A stretch of 64,000 nucleotides of DNA, from contig JARWIR010000010.1 in assembly GCA_029959085.1 (NCBI GenBank), positions 19,117,001 through 19,181,000 of the forward strand. Direction: 5' to 3'. This DNA is from Nemophila menziesii (taxonomy: Eukaryota; Streptophyta; Magnoliopsida; Boraginales; Hydrophyllaceae). Both the position numbers and the translations under genes were made by a program. Below, in pieces: positions 57,063-64,000 of this stretch. Numbering within the stretch: the stretch's first letter is position 1; each line of letters begins with the position of its first letter. Under the pieces are notes generated by a model that saw only the letters and a program-made list of their open reading frames with translations, was not told the DNA's origin and searched no databases.

Positions 57063-58634
57063 TGAAGTTTCCGTTTTTGTTCTAAATATAAGCCCTTAGG
57101 AGACATCATTTTAGTTAGAAATTGGACTTATATGGTTATTTTGATATACTACACTTTCTCCCCTCGAAATTATTTTATTTACAATTTTAGAGTTTTTGTG
57201 CGTTGATTTGTTTGTTTTAAGTATAAATCTTTAGGTACATGGATGCTATGGAGCACCAATATGAGAAGGATAAGATCAAATGGAGAGGTCAAAGGCGAGA
57301 AAGTATCATCTGAAGAGTTGACTAAAAGAGATAGAAATCTGGAAAGTTGTCACTAATTGCTGATTGCGAGCCACTTCAGCAGTGATTCAGGTCTTGAGGT
57401 TCAAAAAAGAAAGTTGCACCTTTGAGTTAGCAAGATTTGAGGACTAAAATCAGGTGATTTGGATATGAGACGCAAACGTTACGGCCGTTTTACTGAAGGG
57501 TGTACAGCAGTTTCGGGAATTACCAATTGGACTTGGGCTTTTAATTACTCAAAGCCAAAGATTAGACCTAATCCGTATTTACTATCTATATAAGCCCTCT
57601 TAGACGTCATTATTCCGCACCTCTCAATTATTATTCAAATTAAATCATCCTTAGAGAGAGCGTCAAGAGGCAGAAGCAAGAGCAGGAGCTGGAAAATCCA
57701 TTTTTCTTTAACAACAGGAGCTGGAGAATCCATTTTTCTCCAAAAACAATTCTTTTTATTCCTCTAATTAGGTTCTTCTTTATTTTATTTTTGTTTTAGG
57801 AATTATGTATACTGTTAATTATATTCAGTTTTTAATTCGAACATGAGCTAAATTTCTTAGTACTTGAAAATCGCAATAAATTGGTTGAAGCCCTAGTTTA
57901 ATTTAATTTCTCTTTTGGAATTTAGAATTTTTAATTTAATCTAAGTTGGGTATTTTATATTGGGTATTATTTTATGCTTATTTACTATTTTTGACCTAGC
58001 TAATTAGATATTAATTTTAGTAATTGGACTATTCACTTTAGTGGCGAAGTGATCATCCGACAAGGGGGTTTGATTACAGAAATATGTAATATTCTTGTGA
58101 TGTCCGTTACCGACCAACAGGATTGACTAATCACATAGCTAAAGAAGTAAAGAACTTCACATCCGTAAGTAAACTTACTACCTTAGAGGGGTTTGTCTTA
58201 CCGTAGGATAGCTCCTAGGTCCAGCCGACAGGGGGCTAGGAGATATTCGAGTCCCGGCTAATATTTAAATACCAACTTTACCCTTAAACGGAAGCACTAA
58301 TTAAACGAAATAAGGTGGATCCCTTGCGAGACTCAAGTACATATCTTATCACTGCGTCTACATCTATTTAATTCAGTATTTCTTTTCGGTTAAGCATTTT
58401 GATACTTTACTTTATTGCATCTTTAGTCCTAATACAAAACCAAACAAAAATCTTCATATTTTACTTTTTTGTTTTAATAATTATCTCTACTTAGTTGATT
58501 AATACCAGATTTATAACTATCTGTCCCTGCGAATGAAACCCGATTATCAGAGTATTACTTGGGAAACCGTACACTTGCGGTCTGTAGATCTTCTACTTTT
58601 ATTGCATAATTTTATAACATCCTAGGACCCACCA
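57063..58634 (+). repeat. 5' LTR of copy X
   Basis: It starts TGAAGTTTCCG and ends CCTAGGACCCACCA. The region after GGAGACATCATTTTAG (57096) aligns with LTR C; the outer arm of the terminal hairpin seen in other copies is replaced. A TATATAAG box at 57587 is a likely promoter. Confidence 0.88.
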
Positions 58635-58640
58635 AGTTTA

Positions 58641-58658
58641 TGGTGCCGCTGCTGGGGA
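58641..58658 (+). other. Primer binding site (tRNA-Asp), copy X
   Basis: TGGTGCCGCTGCTGGGGA, six bases after the LTR end, matches the tRNA-Asp complement with a few changes. Confidence 0.7.
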
Positions 58659-58749
58659 CGGTAGCGTGAGACCTCGGTGTTAATCTTTAAGTAGTTTTAA
58701 TTGTTATTTTTTGTTTTATGTTTGGTCTTTGTTTTCTTTTTCAGGTTCT

Positions 58750-59850
58750 TTATTTATGGTAATGATCAAGAGATTCAGTTAGAGATTTATGGAGGACATT
58801 ACCCAAATCCCGGTCCATTTGACTATTCGGAAGACTCTTCGGGACAGCAACAATGAGGTGGTAACTTCTACCAACCACCTTATCAACACCCGCAAAAGTA
58901 AGGATGGAACAACCAATGGATCGGGAATAATAAAAACAATCACCGTACCACTATTCGTAAGAGCAAGGATGGAATATTCATAAACCTCCACAGACAGTTT
59001 CTACCGATTTGAATGATATATTTGCTAAATACATACAATATTGCGAGGACAGAAATGCCACAATAGACAGAATACAAAAGATGCTAGGGGAAGTCATTTC
59101 CAATTATATATCTACTGACATCACCAAGAATAATAGCAAGTCTTATGAAGATTCCACTCCCCCGAGGGATGGAAGAGATCAACCGGAAGAAGTAGTTGAG
59201 GAGAAAGTGTTGAAAGAAAATATTAGTGATAAATATGACCACCGTGCCGATAATAAATGGAGACCACCATGTGGTTGAGGATCTTGTTAGCATGGTAGAA
59301 GAAGAAGTAGCAACGCAAATCCTAGAAGTTGAAACTGAGATTGCTATTCCTATAGTGTATGCACACGAACAAGATATAGAATGCAAAAAGAAATAAGAGG
59401 TGATTGAGATTAGAGAGATTCCACAACAAAAATATGATGAGGTAATAGTGAAAGATGGGTTGAAAGCAAAGATGAATCTGAAGTGGTTGAGGAGTCAATT
59501 GAAGAATTCAAGGTTCACAATAAAATAGAAGATGCATCTCCGCCACTAAAAGTTCACCAATCACCATCTCCACCACGAATCTTGAACGAAAATAGAGCTG
59601 AAGAATCACCTCCACTACCACAAATGATCAACATGTGATATACAAGCAAGGTGCCACGCCGTGAGAGTAAAACGGCAAGGAAGAGCACCTATCCGCCACA
59701 TTTTAAAGATGAACGCGAGATTGAAAATAATAAAAATGAGCTTATACCATTGAGGACGGTCATCTACTATCACATGGTGAAGAATGGGTTTCTCCATGAG
59801 AGCAAAGAGGCAAAACGGAGATACTGCTCACCCATTTTAGAGATCGGTTG
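58750..59850 (+). pseudogene. Gag-like coding scraps (copy X)
   Basis: Early blocks GGHYPNPGPFDY, GGNFYQPPYQHP and GWNNQWIGN resemble the Q/N/Y-rich region after the zinc knuckle of Athila gag. 59009-59278 (MNDIFAKYIQYCEDRNATID) resembles the coiled-coil gag tail. Acidic, repetitive Glu/Val-rich sequence follows, with stops. 59651-59851 is open (RRESKTARKSTYPPHFKDER) but unrecognised. The capsid N-terminal half is missing. Confidence 0.5.
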
Positions 59851-60179
59851 AATACGATTCTAGGTGGAAAAGTTTAAAGCTTTCATATCAAGAAAGAGGC
59901 GAGTTTAAGTGGAGGAACACCGCAATATCCTCGATACCATCTTCATGGAAGGTAACGCGTCGAACTTAAAGACGTAATAAACAAAAGTGCTTCTTGGGAG
60001 ATAACCCATGTTTTAAATTTCTTTCATGTTTTTAATTTCTTAGTATAAAATAGAGAAATATGATGTTCATTAGTGATGATTTTTAAGAATTGATAAGGTT
60101 TAGAGTGTTTTGATGTTTACAGGTAAATTTTGTCAAGGATTCGGGATTAAACGGGAGGTAAAACGAAGAAAACAGAAAT
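59851..60179 (+). other. Conserved post-coding block (copy X)
   Basis: GGTAACGCGTCGAACTTAAA and AACAAAAGTGCTTCTTGGGA (59952-59999), then GATAAGGTTTAGAGTGTTTT at 60097, parallel copy C (26930-27080) and, in part, copy A (160-230). Confidence 0.6.
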
Positions 60180-60299
60180 CTGAGAAAATTGGTGTCCCCA
60201 ATGAAAAATCTGAGTAGTCCGATATATCGGGAACACAAATTCTAATGAAAATGAGTATGAATTTCGCAAGAATCCGAGGTGTATGCAAGGAGAAATCAA

Positions 60300-60620
60300 G
60301 AAAATAAAGTGAAAACTTTCAGCCAACTCTCTGGAATGGAGTTGCCTACACGCAACTTCATATTGCATCAGCAAGCGTAGGCTATTCTCGCCTGGTATGC
60401 CGACCCAACCCCCTGGAAAGAGTTGCCTATACGCAACTAAAACTTCGGAAGACCGTAACTTTGCGCTTGAGTGTCGGAATTAACTTTTTCTTGAGCTTAA
60501 ACTGCGTATATTTTCGAGATCTATCCAGTGGATAAGTCATAATACATATCATACAAGAAAAAAAACTACTGTAATTTGCACACTTAGACGCAACTATAAG
60601 GTGCGTCATCGGAACAAAGG
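60300..60620 (+). repeat. Degenerate AGTTGCCTAnACGCAACT repeats (copy X)
   Basis: Near-palindromic words such as GAGTTGCCTACACGCAACTT (60340), GAGTTGCCTATACGCAACTA (60420) and CACTTAGACGCAACTATAAG (60580) recur, with GCGTAGGC and GTGCGTC variants between. It holds the same place as the GC-rich repeats of copy B and the GCGTCTAAGTGGCC repeats of copy C. Confidence 0.5.
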
Positions 60621-62302
60621 GAAAATACATGCAATCCACCATCAAAACATCGAAATATCATCAACTCCCCCTTTAAACCAATCCTAACATCGAATCATAG
60701 AGAAGATGATGATTTAGAGGGTTAGGAGGAGATGATATGTATTCGGTTTGATGAAACACACTTTACAAAAGATGAATTCCACAGTGTATGGTCTATACAT
60801 CATGACTTAGAAGACTTCACAACCTCGACGCAATACCACATATAATCAGCCTATTGTTGGTCCAGATATGTTTCCTTCTCCCTTTTCTCATCCAGTGGTG
60901 TATATTGTTTTTATTCGCTTTATAGAGTCTTTTCGAGTTGTGGAGACACGACTCATTTTTGAGTTTGGGATGGGGTATCGTAGCCTCATCCCAATTTTAT
61001 GTGTTATGTGTTTTTTACAGCTTTTCAAAAAAATCTAAAATCAAATAAAAATTATTTTAAGGAATGATTTGACTGTAGAGTTTGTTGAATGTCCCCATAA
61101 GCATACTTTTTGTAAATTAATGATAGAAAATAGTAGAGCTTAGAGTTAATGTAAAATGCAACTTGAATGCATGCAAACACTAGATTAATGATAGGAAAAA
61201 TTAATGAACAATGCAAAATAAGTAAACTCGTACTTAGTAAGAATGAGAGGTTTGTAGAACGTGAGATCTAAATGAGTAGAGAATCCACTTAAATATGAAC
61301 TAGAGGTGAACTATGTAACTAGGAAAATGATAGAGGTAGTTCTTCGATAGCCACTTGAGACCTTTTTAGCTTTCTAACCCGTGATTAAATTTTATATCCT
61401 TCTTAGCCCCATTTTTAAGCCTTTTAGCCTTTCTTTTAAAGCCACATTATAAGCTTATCCTTTATATGTTAGGACTATACCATATGACCCACACTTGAAT
61501 CACGATTGCTTAAGACTAGTTGTCCTTGAGCTTGAGTTGGGGGTGAGGGAATCTGTTATTACATTTGTTGGGTAGATTTGTGATGTGCTTGAATAATTAT
61601 GCACTTTATTGTAAATTCCTTTGCTGATTCCTGAAAAGAAAAGAAAATAAAAAAATTGAGAAAATAAGTTAGCATGACACTTCACATTTAAAAGAATGTC
61701 ATGTTTAACTTACAAAAAAAATAGATTGAATAAATGTGAAATAAAAGAAGCGGCAAAGGAATATTATTATCATATTGATACGTTTAGGTTTATTTGGGGA
61801 CGCTAATTTAGTGCGTCAAGTGAGTGAGATCTTATATGAGTGTAAACTCAAGCTCAAGACAGTTTGTTGAAAGCTAGTGAGGAGAGAGCCAAAAGCTCAC
61901 TTTTCATTATCCAAATGTACCATACTGTCCCTAAGCCATGCTAAAACCGAAAAGACCTCTTGATTCTTAGCTACATAGTGAATTAAAAATTTGGCTAATA
62001 GGGATTAAGTTAAGTGGAGCGTTCAAAGCGAGTAAAGATTGATGAACACCTTATAGCCACCATCTCGAGCTAAGTATAAAGTGTAATCTTCTAGCATTGT
62101 GAAGTTAATTTTGGATTGATGTTATTTATGTTTGATTTTGCATGATAGGTATATGTGTGCATTAATTCCTAGGTTATACTATATGAAATTTATTTTGATT
62201 TTTGCTTTGGGTTTATTCTTCAGATTCTGCATGTTGCTTCTTACATTGGACCTCTTTTTTGTTCTACTTTATCGGGACGACAAAGGTTTGGGTTTGGGTT
62301 CT
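60621..62302 (+). other. 3' non-coding region of copy X
   Basis: No ORF with recognisable domains. 60935-61000 (GTTGTGGAGACACGACTCAT, GATGGGGTATCG) and 61868-61935 (GAGAGAGCCAAAA, CTGTCCCTAAGCCA) match blocks on the opposite strand in copy B. 62270-62302 (ACAAAGGTTTGGGTTTGGG) is the best polypurine-tract candidate, next to the 3' LTR. Confidence 0.55.
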
Positions 62303-63861
62303 TGATTTCTCCCTTTTTTTTCTAAATATAAGCCCTTAGGATACATCATTTTAGGTAGAAATTGGGCTTATTAGATAGACTTTTATGCTGATTTTGATAT
62401 ATTACACTTTCTCCCCTTAGAATTATGTTATTTTCATTTTTAGAGCTTTTGTGCGTTGATTTATTTGTTTTCAGTATAAATATTTAGGTACATGGATGCT
62501 ATGGAGCACCAAAATGAGGAGGGGAAGTGAATATTAAAGTCTTAGATCAAACGGAGAGGTCAAAGGCGAGAAAGTATCACCCGAAGAGTTGACTAAAAGA
62601 GATGGAAATCTCGAAAGCTGTTACTAATTGCTGGTTTCGAGCCACTTCGGCACTGATTCAGGTCTTGAGATTTGAAAGTGAAAGTTGTGTCTTTGCGTTA
62701 GCGAGAGTTGAGGACTAGAATCAGGTGATTTAGATATGAGACGCAAAAGTTAATGCTATTTTACTGAATGGTGTACAACAGTTACGGAAATTATCAATTG
62801 GACTTGGGCTTTTAATTACTCAATTAAGCCCAATATTAGACCTAATCCGTTTTTACCATCTATATAAGCCCTCTTAGACCTCATTATTCAGCATCTCTCA
62901 ATTATTCTTCAAATTAAATCATCCTTAGAGAGAGCGTCAAGAGGCTGAAGCAAGAGCATGAGTTGGAGAATCGTTTTTTCTCCAAGTACGGTTCTTTTCA
63001 TTCCTCTAAATTAGGTTCTTCTTTATTTTATTTATGTTTTAGGAATTATGTATACTAATAATTTCTTTTCAGTTTTTAATTCAAACATGAGCTAAATTTC
63101 TTAGTACTTGAGAATCGCAATAAATTGGTTGAAGCCCTACTTTAATTTAATTCATGTTAATGAATTTGGGATTTTAATATAAGTTGGGTATTTTATATTG
63201 GGTATTATTTTATGCTTATGTACTATTTCTAACCTAGATAATTAGAGTAATTGGACTATTCACTTTAGTTGCGAAGTGATCATCCGACAGGGGGGTTTGA
63301 TTAAAGAAATAGGTAATATTTGTGTGATGTCCGTTATTAACAGACATGCTTGATTAATCACATAGGCAAAGAGGTAAAGAACTTCACATCCGTAAGTAAA
63401 CTTATACCTAAGAGGGGTTTGTCTTACCACAGAATAACTCCTAGGTCCACTGGACATGGGGGCTAGGTGATATTCGAGTCCCGACTAAAATTTAAATACC
63501 AACTTTACCCTTAAACGGAAGCACTAATTAAACGAACATAGATGGATCCCTTACGAGACTCAAGTACATCTCTCATCCTTGCGTTTACATCTATCTACTT
63601 CAATATGTCTTTTCAGTCAAGCATTTTGATACTTTACTTTATTGCATCTTTAGTCCTAATACAAAATCAAACAAAAATCTTCGTATTTTACTTTTCTGTT
63701 TTAACAATTATCTCTACTTAGTTGATTAATACCAGAGTTATAACTATCCGACCCTACGAACGAAACCCGGTTATCGGAGTATTGCTTGGTCAACCACACA
63801 CTTGCGGTCTGTGGATCTTCTACTTTTATTGCATACGGTTATAACACCCCAGGACCCACCA
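62303..63861 (+). repeat. 3' LTR of copy X
   Basis: A 1559-bp partner of 57063-58634. It starts TGATTTCTCCC and ends CAGGACCCACCA. Scattered differences and small indels between the two LTRs indicate a non-recent insertion. Confidence 0.88.
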
Positions 63862-64000
63862 ACATCCACCACCACCATCTCCATTATTCTCTGCCGACCA
63901 CTATCACCTTCGCCCATAACCACCACCAACTAGTTCCGCCATCGCCGTCACCACCAATCACCACTAACTAATCCATCACACTTGCGCGTTCTTGAATTTC
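63862..64000. repeat. ACC-rich tract, right part
   Basis: It continues the CCACCACCACCATC-type repeats broken at 57062, and runs to the window edge. Confidence 0.8.

Larger units (their letters stand above)
57058..63866 (+). mobile_element. Athila-derived non-autonomous element, copy X (complete)
   Basis: LTRs are at 57063-58634 and 62303-63861, flanked by GCATC (57058-57062) and ACATC (63862-63866), a 5-bp duplication with one difference. The PBS is at 58641. The 3.67-kb interior has only scraps of gag-like coding, the conserved post-coding blocks and non-coding 3' sequence shared with copy B. No protease, reverse transcriptase or integrase is recognisable, so it must have been moved by a relative. 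It interrupts the ACC-rich tract. Confidence 0.88.

Overview
The window is AT-rich plant nuclear DNA made almost entirely of nested transposable elements. The evidence is Athila-type Ty3/gypsy LTR retrotransposons with tRNA-Asp primer sites, plant L1 LINEs, a CACTA (En/Spm) element with a TNP2 transposase, a Mutator-like element (MULE) carrying a plant mobile domain (PMD) gene, hAT and Stowaway MITEs and a tRNA-derived SINE. Lineage and base composition suggest a eudicot with a repeat-rich, possibly pericentromeric region; I cannot name the species. I found no convincing intact host gene, no structural RNA gene and no CRISPR array.

Layout, left to right. 1-4676: minus-strand Athila-type copy A (decayed gag, protease fused to an integrase-tail-like stretch, one LTR), with a hAT-like scrap at the window edge. 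4677-7161: CACTA-like remnant. 7170-7660: hAT MITE with an exact 8-bp target duplication. 7669-9882: unassigned DNA with one unrecognised ORF. 9899-29470: one LINE (LINE1), split by a hAT MITE (11839-12419) and by Athila copy C (14040-28785, TSD CAAGT). Copy C is itself split by minus-strand Athila copy B (16320-25496, TSD CTATC), and B contains a perfect fold-back. The LINE and C reading frames resume across the insertions, so the nesting order is firm.

29485-38170: minus-strand CACTA element with an accessory gene, a 1.2-kb minisatellite holding a SINE, and a decayed TNP2 transposase. 38309-38569: Stowaway-like MITE. 39390-39715: another CACTA-like end. 40387-47196: a MULE bounded by an exact 9-bp duplication, with long inverted termini, a decayed MuDR-type transposase (+), a better preserved spliced PMD gene (-), and about ten related 25-bp palindromes at both ends and between the two genes. 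47390-51833: second LINE, cut off by Athila copy D (51834-54252), which sits in the LTR of copy E (54253-55679). 55680-57062: low-complexity DNA with AG and ACC repeats. 57063-63861: Athila-derived copy X, complete with two LTRs but lacking pol, inserted in the ACC-rich tract, which resumes at 63862.

The most unusual item is the MULE with its PMD cargo, palindrome array and central hairpin. Next is a shared ~29-bp minisatellite unit lying just upstream of a minus-strand gene in both the CACTA element and the MULE. Most coding regions carry stops and frameshifts, so they are labelled pseudogenes; boundaries stated exactly rest on target duplications or LTR ends, the others are approximate.
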